64,000 nucleotides of DNA, taken from Mycolicibacterium sp. P9-22. Lineage in GTDB: Bacteria; Actinomycetota; Actinomycetes; Mycobacteriales; Mycobacteriaceae. The DNA lies in assembly GCF_008329585.1 (NCBI RefSeq), contig NZ_NPKP01000006.1, forward strand, positions 310,001 through 374,000, in the 5' to 3' direction. Under the pieces are notes generated by a model. That model had not been told where the DNA came from and searched no databases. It saw nothing but the letters and a program-made list of their open reading frames with translations. The stretch's first letter is position 1. Every line of letters begins with the position of its first letter. The position numbers and the translations under genes were made by a program. Shown piece by piece: positions 8,524 to 18,019 of the stretch.

Positions 8524-9776
8524 CAGTTGCCATCCCCTTCACCGGATACCGGCTCCTCGGGTACCGCGACTGTCCGGTCACCCAGTTGCGGGTCCTCCAC
8601 GCGCACCGCGGTTTCGGCGCCGCCGGTGGTGTCCACGAGCTCTGGAATCGGCGCGATTTCAGCGGGGACCGGCGTTATCGGTGCCGACATCGGATCGAGG
8701 GTGTACATGGAGTACCAGGGATCACCCGGCGCCGGGACAATCGCCGCCCCCTCCTGACCCCAGCGAGTTCCCAGGAACAGGGTTCGCTTCAAGCGCGGCA
8801 CCGTGAAGTCGAAGGTGATGAACAGGTTCATGAAATCCCCGCGGATCGCCCGGTCGATGAAGTTCTGCGTGTATGGAAACGTCGGGGCATAGGCCAGGAC
8901 GGTGCCCAGATCGGGACCGACGTCGGCCAGGGCGCGGAGTGTCGGTTCGAGATTGGTGAGGTTGCGCACCAAGTCATCCTGGGTATCCCTGATCAACCCG
9001 GTGGCAACATCGCTGAATTCGCGGAATTTGTTGAGCATCTCGGTTATCCGCGGTTGCTGTTGGACCAGGACGTCGATGGCCGGCGGGATCTTGTTCAGTG
9101 CGGCGGTGATGACTTCGCGCTGGCCGTTGAGGGTACCGGCCAGCCGATTCAGTGACGCAATGGATGCGTTGACGTCATCGCGCTGCTCGGCCAGCAGGCC
9201 GACGAAATCGTTCAGCCGGGTCAGAACATCCCGCATCTGACCTTCTCGACCGTTGAGAGCCGCATTGAACTCTCGGATGATGTCGCCGACCTGGCCGAGC
9301 CCACCGCCGTTGACGATCACCGACAGCGACGCCAGTGTCTCTTCCGTGGAGGGGAACGTCGATGTCGCGGCGAGCCCGATGGAGGCGCCCGGGGACAGCC
9401 TGCCCTCGGGCTTCTCGCCGACCGGAGGGTCGAGCGCCAGATGCATGGATCCCAGCAGGCTGGTCTGCCCCACGGAGGCGACCGCATTCGCGGGCACCTC
9501 CACGTCCTTGCGGACCGACACGTCAACCTGCGCGCGCCAGTCGTCGACGACCATCTGTCGCACGGTGCCGACCACGACATCACCCATCATCACCGGCGAG
9601 TTCGACTCCAGGGCTCCGACGTCGGCCAACTCGACGTGGTAGACGTCGCCATCGCTGCCGGCGACGGTCCCCGGCAGCGGTACCGAGTTGATGCCATGAA
9701 ACGCACATGCCGTTCCGCTCAGGACGACGCACGACGTCACAAGTGCGGCGCCCGCGACTCTTCTGCCTCGTGTCAT
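8523..9776 (-). CDS. mceE: Mce family lipoprotein, E type
   Basis: Fifth subunit and, as usual for MceE, a lipoprotein. From the ATG at 9776 it begins MTRGRRVAGAALVTSCVVLS followed by the lipobox SGTAC. A much longer frame reaches 9980, but the ATG here overlaps the mceD stop as ATGA and gives the correct lipoprotein N-terminus. The MCE domain is DVYHVELADVGALESNSPVMMGDVVVGTV. A helical domain follows, and the tail ends with acidic and Pro-rich stretches. It is expected to be anchored in the membrane by a lipidated Cys near residue 25. Confidence 0.95.
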   Translation of the reverse strand: MTRGRRVAGAALVTSCVVLSGTACAFHGINSVPLPGTVAGSDGDVYHVELADVGALESNSPVMMGDVVVGTVRQMVVDDWRAQVDVSVRKDVEVPANAVASVGQTSLLGSMHLALDPPVGEKPEGRLSPGASIGLAATSTFPSTEETLASLSVIVNGGGLGQVGDIIREFNAALNGREGQMRDVLTRLNDFVGLLAEQRDDVNASIASLNRLAGTLNGQREVITAALNKIPPAIDVLVQQQPRITEMLNKFREFSDVATGLIRDTQDDLVRNLTNLEPTLRALADVGPDLGTVLAYAPTFPYTQNFIDRAIRGDFMNLFITFDFTVPRLKRTLFLGTRWGQEGAAIVPAPGDPWYSMYTLDPMSAPITPVPAEIAPIPELVDTTGGAETAVRVEDPQLGDRTVAVPEEPVSGEGDGN

Positions 9777-11233
9777 GGTGTGCCCCCGGCTGGTACGGGC
9801 ACAACTGGCGGCGCCTCGGCAGGTAACAGCAAGTCCTGAAGATTCGTAGCACTCCGCTGCGGCGGACCTGCCGGAACCACTCCGGGCGGGACGGGGGCGC
9901 CAGGGAACAGCGCCGGAGTGGGTGCAGCGGGTAGCCCGGCCGGTGTGTATGCCCCGGGCGGTCCTGGTTGCTGTCCCCATCCGGCCGGCGGTGGAACATC
10001 ACCGACACCGGTGTAGGCCGATACCGCGGGGGGTGTTTCGGGTGGGACCGCGGCCCCACCGGCTCCGCCGGGGGCCAGGGCCGGGTCGGAGTACACCAGG
10101 TTCTCCGGACTTGCTGATTTACCCAGATAGGCATTGAACGGGAACGGCAAGTAGTTGAAGTTGAGCAGGCGCAGTGCAGGGCCCAGATACTGCGTGCAGG
10201 CGTTACCCGCCTCGGCCGACGTGACATTCTCGACGGCTCCCAGCGACGAACACACCAGCTGAACCGGGTTGGCGAAGTTGTTCATGGCGAATGCACCCAT
10301 GGGAGTTCCCGTGTCCGGGTTGTAGACGTTGTAGCCATTCGCGATGGCCGTCGGGGCCACGTGCAGAACATTCTCAAGCGCGGACCTGTTGTCGACCAGG
10401 TTCTGCGTCACGTCGGCCAGGCGTTCCACCTGCTCGACCGTCACATCGCGGCTGTTCGCGATGAAGCTCCGCACCTGCCCGACAGCCGAGGACAGGTTCG
10501 TCAACGCTGCATCCAGATCCGACCGACTGCCGTCGAGCACGCTGGTCACCGACGCCAGCCGGTTCTGGAACTGCACGATCTGAGTGTTGCTGTCCCGCAG
10601 CGCTGTCACGAAGACCTGCAGATTCTCGATGGTGGACACGATGTCCCCACTGCCGTCGGCGAGAATCCGGCCCATACCGGCAAGTTGCGCGATGGTGTCT
10701 CGAAGCTTGTCACCGTTGCCTTCCATTGCGGTCGCAGCACTTTCGATGAAGCGGCTCAGCGATGTGCCCGAAAGATCACCCTGAGGACCGAGATCTGTGG
10801 CCAGCCGCGTCAGTTGTTCCTTGACCTGGTCCCACTCAACCGGCACGGCTGTCCGATCAGCACCGATCACAGTGCCATCGGCCATCTTCGGACCCGTCGT
10901 CTCATAGGCCGGAGCAAGCGCAACATATCGCGCGGCCACCAGGTTTTGGGCGACGATGACCGCTTTGGCATCAGCCGGGATGGGGATCCCACGGTCGACC
11001 TCGAAGTTGATCCGAGCCTGATCACCGGCCGGCTCGATCGAGGTGATGGTGCCGACCCGGACTCCGGCGACCCGTACCTCATCTCCAGGGTAGATGGCGG
11101 TTGCGGAGGTGAAATAGGCCGATATCTGGGTGGGACCCAACACCGTCTTCTGCAGTGCGATGACCACGCCGGCGACGACCAGCCCTGCCAGCACAACCAG
11201 CGCCGCGCGGGTCCACTTGCCGCGCGCCGTCAT
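9773..11233 (-). CDS. mceD: Mce family protein, D type
   Basis: Fourth subunit of 486 residues. The N-terminal membrane anchor is AALVVLAGLVVAGVVIAL (about 10-27). The MCE domain (TSATAIYPGDEVRVAGVRVGTITSIE) precedes helices and a long Pro/Ala/Gly-rich C-terminus from about residue 385 (APGGAGGAAVPPETPPAVSA), as in other MceD proteins. The start overlaps mceC by four bases. The Pro-rich tail is low complexity and probably extends through the periplasm or cell wall. Confidence 0.94.
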   Translation of the reverse strand: MTARGKWTRAALVVLAGLVVAGVVIALQKTVLGPTQISAYFTSATAIYPGDEVRVAGVRVGTITSIEPAGDQARINFEVDRGIPIPADAKAVIVAQNLVAARYVALAPAYETTGPKMADGTVIGADRTAVPVEWDQVKEQLTRLATDLGPQGDLSGTSLSRFIESAATAMEGNGDKLRDTIAQLAGMGRILADGSGDIVSTIENLQVFVTALRDSNTQIVQFQNRLASVTSVLDGSRSDLDAALTNLSSAVGQVRSFIANSRDVTVEQVERLADVTQNLVDNRSALENVLHVAPTAIANGYNVYNPDTGTPMGAFAMNNFANPVQLVCSSLGAVENVTSAEAGNACTQYLGPALRLLNFNYLPFPFNAYLGKSASPENLVYSDPALAPGGAGGAAVPPETPPAVSAYTGVGDVPPPAGWGQQPGPPGAYTPAGLPAAPTPALFPGAPVPPGVVPAGPPQRSATNLQDLLLPAEAPPVVPVPAGGTP

Positions 11234-12312
11234 CGCGATCCCCCCGGAATACCGTTACGCGGAAACGGGAACTCCGCCCGGGGACCCGCGTTGTCGGGTG
11301 GCTGGCCCGCGTCCACTCCCCGCCGGAAGCCCAATGCGTAGTCAAGGAAAGGCTGCAGGGCGGGGCCGGGCAGCAGGTTGCCGATGAATGCTTCGTAGTA
11401 CGCGCCGCTGTTCACCGCCTCACCCTGCGTGATCTGGTACTTCGCCAATCCGGACAGCGCCTTGCCGACATTGTCCCGGTTGCGCTGCAGCATTTCCATC
11501 ACGGTGTTCAATTGCGCCAGCGTCGGGGCCAGCTCGGCCTCATTGTCCGCCACTATCGACGAAAGCTGCTGCGCAAGAGCAGATGTATTGGCCAGCAGGT
11601 TCACGATGGCATATCTTCGCTGTTCCAGTACTCCGAGTAGATCGTTGGCATTGAGCAGCAAGGTGTTCACCTGTTGGCTGTGGTCGGCGAGGATGCCCGT
11701 GACATCGGCAGCACTGGTCAGCAGACCTCGCAACGAATCGTCCCGCTCGTTGATCACTTTGGATAGTTGGCTGACACCGTCGAAGGCCGGCGCCAGTTGG
11801 GGGGCCACCCTGTCGATGGTCTCTGACAGTACATCCAACGATTGGTTGATCGATGCCGTGTCGGTAGCACCTGTGTTGGAGGTGAATTCGCTGACCGCTT
11901 CGGTCAGAGAGTAGGGCGATGACGTTCGGGATACCGGAATGATGTCGGCCCTGCGCAACCTGTCCGGACCGGCCGGTTCGATCGTCAGGACCCGCTCGCC
12001 GAGCAGTGATCCGGTCCTGATGTGCGCGGTGGTCTCCGAACCCATCCGCACCGAGCTGTCCACCGAAAACGTCACGAGCGCCTTGCCCCGGTCCAATTCG
12101 ACGTCGGAGACCGCGCCCACAGTCATTCCCGACACTTTGACCTCGTTGCCGACGGTCAGACCGCCGCCTTCGACGAACAGAGCCTGATACCGGATCGACG
12201 TAGCCATCGCCAGTATCTGCTGTGACTGTAAACCGATGCTGATGATCAACAGCATGAGAACGACCCCGATAAGGCCGGTCCTGACCAGTTTGGAACCTCG
12301 GTATTTCAACAT
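11230..12312 (-). CDS. mceC: Mce family protein, C type
   Basis: Third subunit, about 360 residues from the ATG at 12312. This start shares one base-step with the mceB stop (TGATG) and begins MLKYRGSKLVRTGLIGVVLM. The open frame extends to 12405, but the extra residues are not Mce-like. Order of parts: membrane anchor, MCE domain (ALFVEGGGLTVGNEVKVSGMTVGAV), helical region, short tail without the long Pro-rich extension of MceD and MceF. It overlaps mceD by four bases. Confidence 0.93.
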   Translation of the reverse strand: MLKYRGSKLVRTGLIGVVLMLLIISIGLQSQQILAMATSIRYQALFVEGGGLTVGNEVKVSGMTVGAVSDVELDRGKALVTFSVDSSVRMGSETTAHIRTGSLLGERVLTIEPAGPDRLRRADIIPVSRTSSPYSLTEAVSEFTSNTGATDTASINQSLDVLSETIDRVAPQLAPAFDGVSQLSKVINERDDSLRGLLTSAADVTGILADHSQQVNTLLLNANDLLGVLEQRRYAIVNLLANTSALAQQLSSIVADNEAELAPTLAQLNTVMEMLQRNRDNVGKALSGLAKYQITQGEAVNSGAYYEAFIGNLLPGPALQPFLDYALGFRRGVDAGQPPDNAGPRAEFPFPRNGIPGGSR

Positions 12313-13343
12313 CAGGGTTCGGCGCACCTTCCGGTATCTTGCATGATCCACGGGAAGACCGCGGTCCGTCCCTGAAGGTCGGAGACGCGTACTGACATAC
12401 CGCACAGATACTGGTTGAGCCAGCTGCCGTAGGCGCCGAGACGAACGAGCTTGCGGTAATTGTCCGGGGCCTTCTGCAGTGACAGGTCCATCCGGGCCAG
12501 GTCCTCCTCGTTGGAGATCAACGGGGCCATCCGAGTCAGCTGATCAACCGTGCCCGCGAGCGGCGAGCGCATCTGTGTCAGCAGGTCAGCCAATGACGCG
12601 GTGCCTTCTTCGAGCGCACCGATGGCTTCACCGATCGGGTCGCGGTCCTGCGCGAGCGCGGTGACCAGGTTCTCCAATTTGCTTACCGTGGCGGCAAACT
12701 GGTCACCACCATCTGCAATTGTTGTCACCGTTCCATTGAGATGATCAATCAACTGCTGGACGGTTTCGCGGTTGGCCGCGACGGCCGTGGTGAACTCCGA
12801 CGTTCTGGCGAACAGCGACTCTACGTCGCCACTGCGGCCCTGAAAGATCTGAATGAGGGAATTTGTCAGGGCATTGACGTCCTGAGGATTGAGACCCTGC
12901 ACGACCGGTCGTAGTCCGCCGAGAAGCAAGTCCAGATCCAGCGCAGGTTCGGTGCGGTCGGTGCCGATCCGGGATCCGGGGGACTGAATTTTCGACGACC
13001 CCGGACTGTCCAGAAGTTCGAGGTAGCGATCCCCCACCAGATTGAGGAAGCGCACGGCAACCTTGGTGCCGGATGTCAACACGACGTTGCGGTCGGCGTC
13101 GAAAGAAACCACCACCGTGTTGTCCGGTTCGAGGGAGACATCGCCGACCGTGCCCACGCGAATGCCGGCCACTCGCACAGAATCTCCGGGTTCCAGGCTC
13201 GAGGCGTCCGTGAACACAGCTGAGTACGACTCGGTGGATCCCGATCGATACTGGCCGAAGATCGCAAACAGTGCGGCGGTCAAGACGATCATGATCAACG
13301 CGAAGACGCCGAATTTCGCCAAACTGCCTCGTACGTCACTCAT
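12312..13343 (-). CDS. mceB: Mce family protein, B type
   Basis: Second subunit (343 residues). Membrane anchor FGVFALIMIVLTAALFAIFG, MCE domain (VFTDASSLEPGDSVRVAGIRVG) and a helical domain. Near the C-terminus is the MceB pattern YGSWLNQYLCGMSVRV with a conserved Cys, plus a second Cys in DTGRCAEP at the end. The start overlaps mceA by four bases. All junctions from mceA to mceF overlap, so the six subunits are translated as one coupled set. Confidence 0.94.
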   Translation of the reverse strand: MSDVRGSLAKFGVFALIMIVLTAALFAIFGQYRSGSTESYSAVFTDASSLEPGDSVRVAGIRVGTVGDVSLEPDNTVVVSFDADRNVVLTSGTKVAVRFLNLVGDRYLELLDSPGSSKIQSPGSRIGTDRTEPALDLDLLLGGLRPVVQGLNPQDVNALTNSLIQIFQGRSGDVESLFARTSEFTTAVAANRETVQQLIDHLNGTVTTIADGGDQFAATVSKLENLVTALAQDRDPIGEAIGALEEGTASLADLLTQMRSPLAGTVDQLTRMAPLISNEEDLARMDLSLQKAPDNYRKLVRLGAYGSWLNQYLCGMSVRVSDLQGRTAVFPWIMQDTGRCAEP

Positions 13344-14527
13344 CCCGGCTGACCCATCTGCGCGGTGTTTCGGGGAGGACCGTCGAGTGGCCCGAACAAC
13401 ATCTGCTTGAGTCCCTCGGAGTTCAACAGGATTCCCTGATTGCCGTACTCCGCACGATTGATGCCGGTGTCACTGATCACCGTCTTCGGACGGGCACCGA
13501 ATCCAACATCAGGCAGGCCCATACACTGCGGTCCGCCCGTCGCAGCGACCTTCGGGAGATGCGAAGGATACCGATAACGGTCGGTGCCCAGGAAGAAGGA
13601 CTGCAGCAACAGCGTGCCGGGAACCGGCATCGGCGGCCCTGTCGCCAACGGCTGGAGGCCACCCAAACCACAGGTGAGCGCGGCGTTGTACTCATTGGTC
13701 AAATCAGTGGTCGGCACCAACAGCCGCATCACATCGGTGATCGGCTGGCGGTTCGTGCTCACCACGTCGGTGCCGATCTCAGCCAGTCCGATCGTACTGA
13801 TCAGCAGTCGATCCAAGTCATTCTGGGTGTCGACGATCGTCTGGCTGATCCGGGTGGCGGACTCGACAGCGCTGAGCAGATCCGGCGCTGCATCGGCGTA
13901 GGCGTCGAACACCTGAGGAGCGATCACCATCGCGTGCCGCAAGTTGTCCAAACTCGGGTCGAGCTCGGTCAACAGGCCGTCGAGGTCAGCGATCGTCTGG
14001 CCGAACTTCTCACCGCGACCGGTCAATCCGGCCGACAGCGCGCCGAGCGTCTGGTTCAGCTTCGCCGGCTCGATGGCCGACAGGGTTGTCACGAGCTGTT
14101 CGAATATCGTGTTGATCTCGACGGTCACCCGTTCCGTCGACAACACCTGGCCCTCGGCCAGCGGTTGTGCCGAGGGGTCAGGTGGCGGAATCAGTTCGAC
14201 GTTCTTGTTACCGAACACTGTCGACGAAGCGATGTTCACCTCGACGTTGGACGGGATGATGTCCATCTGATCGGGGTCCATCGCCAGGTGCAGCGCCGCC
14301 TGCCCATCCGACAAGAACTCGATGGCTGAAACGGTGCCCACCTGCGCACCGTGCAGCTTCACCTTCGCGTCCACGTTCATCACAAGGCCGGCCCTCGGCG
14401 AAATTACTTGTACTGCAACAGTCTTGGTAAAGCTCCCCCGGAACAGGCCGACAGCCACCAGGACAATGCCCGCTATCACCAGGATGGTGATCAGGCCGGC
14501 GACCGGTTTCAGGCGACTCGAAGTCAT
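13340..14527 (-). CDS. mceA: Mce family protein, A type
   Basis: First Mce subunit (395 residues). Membrane anchor at about 10-30 (LITILVIAGIVLVAVGLF), MCE domain (VQVISPRAGLVMNVDAKVKLHGAQVGTV) and the helical needle region with TVEINTIFEQLVTTLSAIEP. The cysteine pair in ALTCGLGGL and GGPQCMGLP is typical of MceA. It starts 12 bases after the second permease gene. Which numbered mce family it belongs to cannot be settled from sequence reading alone. The neighbours suggest a steroid-linked copy. Confidence 0.94.
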   Translation of the reverse strand: MTSSRLKPVAGLITILVIAGIVLVAVGLFRGSFTKTVAVQVISPRAGLVMNVDAKVKLHGAQVGTVSAIEFLSDGQAALHLAMDPDQMDIIPSNVEVNIASSTVFGNKNVELIPPPDPSAQPLAEGQVLSTERVTVEINTIFEQLVTTLSAIEPAKLNQTLGALSAGLTGRGEKFGQTIADLDGLLTELDPSLDNLRHAMVIAPQVFDAYADAAPDLLSAVESATRISQTIVDTQNDLDRLLISTIGLAEIGTDVVSTNRQPITDVMRLLVPTTDLTNEYNAALTCGLGGLQPLATGPPMPVPGTLLLQSFFLGTDRYRYPSHLPKVAATGGPQCMGLPDVGFGARPKTVISDTGINRAEYGNQGILLNSEGLKQMLFGPLDGPPRNTAQMGQPG

Positions 14528-14539
14528 GATGAACGTCCC

Positions 14540-15385
14540 CTAGCCCGAAAGGTTGAAGTTGCCGTTGGCGCCGTAAATGGACAGCGAGATCAGCAGAGTT
14601 ACCGAAATCACGACCACCAGCGAGGTGCGCACCGCGTTGCCCACCGCGACCCCAACTCCGGCCGGACCGCCGGAGGCGAAGTAGCCGAAGTAGGTATGCA
14701 CCAGCAGGACCGCCAAGGCCATCATCAGTGCCTGCAAGAAGGACCACAGCAGATCGACCGGATTGAGGAACGTCGAGAAGTAGTGGTCATACAAGCCGGC
14801 GGACTGCCCGAACAGGACGACGGTGATGAACTGGCTGGCGACGAACGACAGCACCACCGCGATCGAGTACAAGGGAGTGATGGCGATCATCCCCGCCGCG
14901 ATCCGGGTACTGACCATGTACTCGACGGGCCGGATTCCCATCGTTTCCAGAGCGTCGATCTCTTCGTTGATCCGCATCGCTCCCAGCTGCGCGGTGACAC
15001 CCGCCCCGAAAGTTGCGGCCAGGCCGATGCCGGCGACCACCGGGGCCGAGATGCGGACGTTGATGAACGCGGAGAGGAAGCCGGTCAGTGCCTCGATACC
15101 GATATTGCCCAATGAGCTGTAGCCCTGGACTGCCAGGGTACCGCCCGCAGCCATGGTCAGGAACCCGACAATGACCACCGTGCCACCAAGCATGGCCAGA
15201 GTGCCTGCGCCCATACTTATCTCAGCGATCAGGCGAATTACCTCGCGCCGGTAGTGAACGACTGCGTGCGGAACTCCGGCGATAGCGCGCGCATAGAACA
15301 GCACATGGTCACCGATCCGCGACAGCTGATCGACGGGGCGCCGGATCTCTTTTGCCAGCCGCGGGTAAATGGTGGTTGGAGCCAT
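14540..15385 (-). CDS. yrbEB: YrbE/MlaE-type permease subunit B
   Basis: 281-residue integral membrane protein of the MlaE family, with five to six hydrophobic segments. The signature EEIDALETMGIRPVEYMV (EExDAL..MGI) couples these permeases to the Mkl/MlaF ATPase. It forms the inner-membrane channel of the Mce importer with its partner at 15398-16213. No ATPase gene is in this window. In mycobacteria a single distant MceG usually serves all mce operons. Length and motif order are normal. Confidence 0.95.
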   Translation of the reverse strand: MAPTTIYPRLAKEIRRPVDQLSRIGDHVLFYARAIAGVPHAVVHYRREVIRLIAEISMGAGTLAMLGGTVVIVGFLTMAAGGTLAVQGYSSLGNIGIEALTGFLSAFINVRISAPVVAGIGLAATFGAGVTAQLGAMRINEEIDALETMGIRPVEYMVSTRIAAGMIAITPLYSIAVVLSFVASQFITVVLFGQSAGLYDHYFSTFLNPVDLLWSFLQALMMALAVLLVHTYFGYFASGGPAGVGVAVGNAVRTSLVVVISVTLLISLSIYGANGNFNLSG

Positions 15386-15397
15386 CAGTCGGTATCC

Positions 15398-16213
15398 CTA
15401 ACCCGTTGTCATCTGGATACCGATGGCGGTGACCACGGTATTGACCACGAACAGCGCCATGAAGGCGTAGACCACGGTTTCGTTCACCGCATTGCCGACG
15501 GCTTTGGCACCGCCTCCGGTGATGTTCAATCCCCGGTAACAAGCCACCAGGCCGGCGATCAATCCGAAGAGCGCAGCCTTGACGCACGAGATGATGACTT
15601 CCGGAATCCCGGTGAGCAGGGTGATGCCGGCGGCGAACGCTCCAGGGTTCACGTCTTGGACGAAAACTGAGAACGCGTAACCGCCGAGTATCCCGATGAT
15701 GCACACCAAGCTGTTCAACAACAGCGCCACCAAGCCGGACGCCAGCATCCGCGGAGCCACCAACCTCTGCACAGGATTAATGCCCAGTACCTCGAGGGCA
15801 TCAATCTCCTCACGGATGGTGCGCGATCCAAGATCGGCACACATCGCCGTCGCGCCGGCGCCGGCAACGATGAGCACAGTGACCAGCGGCCCGACCTGAG
15901 TAACTGCCCCGAACGCTGCGCCCGCGCCGCTGAGGTCAGCAGCGCCCAGTTCCCGCAGCAGAATATTGAGAGTGAAGCTGACCAGCACCGTGAACGGGAT
16001 TGCCACCAGCAGGGTGGGCGCCAGCGAAACCCGAGCTACGAACCAGGACTGATTCACGAACTCCTTCAGCTGAAACGGTCGGACAAATAGGAACCGCACG
16101 GCGTCGGCGGACATTGCGAACAGTCCACCGATGTTCTGCATCGGCTTGTTCGCGGTCAGCGCCCCGAATGTCGGCAAGCCGGCAGACCAGCGGTCTGCTG
16201 CTTTGTTCGCCAT
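15398..16213 (-). CDS. yrbEA: YrbE/MlaE-type permease subunit A
   Basis: First gene of the mce operon, 271 residues from the ATG at 16213, which is preceded by GAGGGGCGAG. An open frame to 16288 adds an implausible N-terminus. MlaE fold with TM helices and the coupling signature EEIDALEVLGINPVQRLV, followed by LVALLLNSLVCIIGILGGY. It ends 12 bases before the second permease. The 217-base gap to the divergent hydrolase at 16431 contains a copy of the cluster motif (16291-16309), the best candidate for the operon's control site. Confidence 0.94.
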   Translation of the reverse strand: MANKAADRWSAGLPTFGALTANKPMQNIGGLFAMSADAVRFLFVRPFQLKEFVNQSWFVARVSLAPTLLVAIPFTVLVSFTLNILLRELGAADLSGAGAAFGAVTQVGPLVTVLIVAGAGATAMCADLGSRTIREEIDALEVLGINPVQRLVAPRMLASGLVALLLNSLVCIIGILGGYAFSVFVQDVNPGAFAAGITLLTGIPEVIISCVKAALFGLIAGLVACYRGLNITGGGAKAVGNAVNETVVYAFMALFVVNTVVTAIGIQMTTG

Positions 16214-16290
16214 GTCGCTCGCCCCTCGTGATCGCCGCACAGTTATGCCGAGCGATACAGTCGCAGCCCAGTGAGATCCAGCCCACACGT

Positions 16291-16309
16291 TGTCCCGGCC
16301 AATGGGAGG
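16291..16309. promoter_or_regulatory. copy of the cluster-wide operator-like motif between the mce operon and hsaD
   Basis: Read on the minus strand it is CCTCCCATTGGCCGGGACA, matching CCC-N-TTGGCC-GGGAC seen at 38532 and 57271. It lies 78 bases upstream of yrbEA and 122 bases upstream of hsaD, in the only promoter space for both. Confidence 0.5.
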
Positions 16310-16430
16310 ACGCTTGACGCTGCGCGGCTCAGTGCCGACTGCAGACCACTGACCATTGAATGGAATGCCATGCCTCGGGGCCTCGGGGGACTGTCAGGCT
16401 GATCCTCGCGACGGAGACCAAGGAGAACTA

Positions 16431-17294
16431 ATGACATCGGCCAGTAGAGCTGACACTGATATACGCGAAATACCCACGGAAACAGGCATGTTGCGCTACT
16501 ACGACACGGGTGGCGATGCGTTGCCCGTGCTCTTCTTGCATGGTTCAGGCCCCGGGGTGACCGGATGGCGCAACTTCCGCGGCGTCCTCCCCGCCTTCGC
16601 CGACCGCTTTCGGTGCCTGATCTTGGAGTTTCCCGGGTTCGGCGTCAGCGACGACGCGGGAGGGCACCCGATGATGACCGCCCAAGCTGCGGTGATCCCG
16701 TTTCTCGATGCCCTCGGCATCCGCCGCGTTGACATCGTGGGCAACTCGATGGGAGGGGGCGTCGGAATCCACACGGCAATCGAGCACCCCGATCGCGTTC
16801 GTCGGCTGGTCACCATCGGTGGGATCGGCGCCAATGTGTTCAGTCCGGGCCCCAGCGAGGGCATCCGCCTGTTGCAGGAGTTCACCGAGGATCCCACCCG
16901 GCAGCGACTCATCGACTGGCTCAATTCGATGGTCTACGACCCCGCCCTGGTCACCGACGAGCTGATCGAGGAACGGTGGGTGCTGGCCACCGATCCCGAC
17001 ACCTTGGCCTCGGCCCGCCGGATGTACGGCAAGGCGGCGTTCGCTCAGATGATGCAGTTCATGCACGCTTCGGCCGAGCCCCTACCGTGGGCACGCATGC
17101 ACAAGGTGACCGTGCCGACGCTCTTGACCTGGGGCCGTGATGACCGAGTGAGTCCCCTGGACATGGCCCTGATTCCCATGCGCTCGATCCCCAACGCCGA
17201 ACTCCACGTATTCCCGAACTGTGGGCACTGGGCCATGATCGAGGCCAAGCCGGCGTTTGAAGCGACCGTGCTTTCATTCCTGTCGAGGTACTGA
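16431..17294 (+). CDS. hsaD: meta-cleavage-product hydrolase, HsaD/BphD type
   Basis: Alpha/beta hydrolase that cuts the C-C bond of ring-cleavage products (in steroids 4,9-DSHA to a propanoate and a hydroxyhexadienoate). 287 residues from an ATG with AAGGAG upstream; the frame is open from 16356 but this start gives the family length. Oxyanion-loop motif HGSGPGVTGWRNF (37-49), nucleophile Ser106 in VGNSMGGG, acid Asp237 in TWGRDDRV and His266 in GHWAMIE. These sit where BphD has Ser112, Asp237 and His265. It stands alone on plus, divergent from the mce operon, and would feed the HsaE/F/G operon at 0.3-3.1 kb. The exact substrate is inferred from context. Confidence 0.9.
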   Translation: MTSASRADTDIREIPTETGMLRYYDTGGDALPVLFLHGSGPGVTGWRNFRGVLPAFADRFRCLILEFPGFGVSDDAGGHPMMTAQAAVIPFLDALGIRRVDIVGNSMGGGVGIHTAIEHPDRVRRLVTIGGIGANVFSPGPSEGIRLLQEFTEDPTRQRLIDWLNSMVYDPALVTDELIEERWVLATDPDTLASARRMYGKAAFAQMMQFMHASAEPLPWARMHKVTVPTLLTWGRDDRVSPLDMALIPMRSIPNAELHVFPNCGHWAMIEAKPAFEATVLSFLSRY

Positions 17295-17307
17295 CCGGAC
17301 GCCGTCG

Positions 17308-17336
17308 GCTGCGCCGGGAGTCCGCCTCGGCGCAGC
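17308..17336. terminator. probable bidirectional terminator between convergent genes
   Basis: GCTGCGCCG (17308-17316) pairs with CGGCGCAGC (17328-17336) around an 11-base loop. It lies in the 48-base gap between hsaD (plus) and the FMN reductase (minus). No U-run follows, as is common in mycobacteria. Confidence 0.6.
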
Positions 17337-17342
17337 TGGCAG

Positions 17343-17873
17343 TCAGTTCTTGTTCTGCGCCAAGGCATCTCGGAGATCGGATCGACCACGGATCGCGCCC
17401 GCATTGCGGTCGATCCACTCGTGGATCCTCTCTGCACGGGCATCGATATCGCTCATCACGAAATACAAGCTGCCGGTGGGAACACTCGCCCCGAGCTCGA
17501 CCAGTAGCGGGCGCAAATACGCATCGGGGCCGATCGCGTGCCTGAGGTCTCCCCCAGTCATGACGGGAATCGCCAGAGTGCCGCTGAGTCCAGCTGAGCC
17601 GAATCGGTCCAGAAATGCCTTCAACAATCCCGTGTACGTGGCCTTGTACGTGGGGGATGCGACCACCAGCAGGTCGCTGTCGGCAACGGTCTTCTGCAGC
17701 TCATCCATTGTGTCCGAGGGCCACTCGAAAATTTGATCCACATGTTCAGCCAGATCGACAATGGTGGTGCGATGAGTTCCACTCTCAAGTAGCTGCGAGA
17801 CCACTTCCTCGGCAACGGCCAACGTACGGGATCGGAGCTTCGGGTTGCCGCACAGGACAGTCACATTCAACAC
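17343..17873 (-). CDS. NAD(P)H-dependent FMN reductase
   Basis: Flavodoxin-like reductase of the FMN_red family, about 177 residues. It starts LNVTVLCGNPKLRSRTLAVA, with a nucleotide-binding loop like the family's SGSxRxxS. Further marks are DLLVVASPTYKATYTGLLKAFLDRFG and the ATP-PPase-like VMTGGDLRHAIGPDAYLRPLL. The open frame extends to 17927, but a GTG at 17873 gives the normal N-terminus. Such enzymes supply reduced FMN to two-component monooxygenases, and the NtaA-type monooxygenase lies 1.1 kb away on the same strand. A terminator-like hairpin (17957-17991) separates it from the dioxygenase gene, so it may have its own promoter. Confidence 0.9.
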   Translation of the reverse strand: MLNVTVLCGNPKLRSRTLAVAEEVVSQLLESGTHRTTIVDLAEHVDQIFEWPSDTMDELQKTVADSDLLVVASPTYKATYTGLLKAFLDRFGSAGLSGTLAIPVMTGGDLRHAIGPDAYLRPLLVELGASVPTGSLYFVMSDIDARAERIHEWIDRNAGAIRGRSDLRDALAQNKN

Positions 17874-17956
17874 TGGACACACTCCACATATTTGGTTTGC
17901 AGCACCTGGCGAGGTACTGCAAGACAATTGACTTCACGAGCCAACCGAACCACGAA

Positions 17957-17991
17957 CACTGAGGCGACGGCATCGAGCCGTCGCCTCAGTG
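17957..17991. terminator. strong hairpin, probable terminator of the minus-strand PhyH-LLM operon
   Basis: A perfect 14-bp stem (17957-17970 with 17978-17991, GC-rich core GAGGCGACGG) closes a 7-base loop, CATCGAG. It lies 29 bases past the stop of the dioxygenase gene that ends at 18020. No U-run follows. Confidence 0.7.
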
Positions 17992-18019
17992 ACGTGAAGG
18001 ACAGACTGGAACCGTCGAA

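Noticed and set aside
13559..15115. Plus-strand frames of about 250 codons inside mceA and yrbEB
   Set aside because: They are antisense shadows within a tightly coupled minus-strand mce operon.
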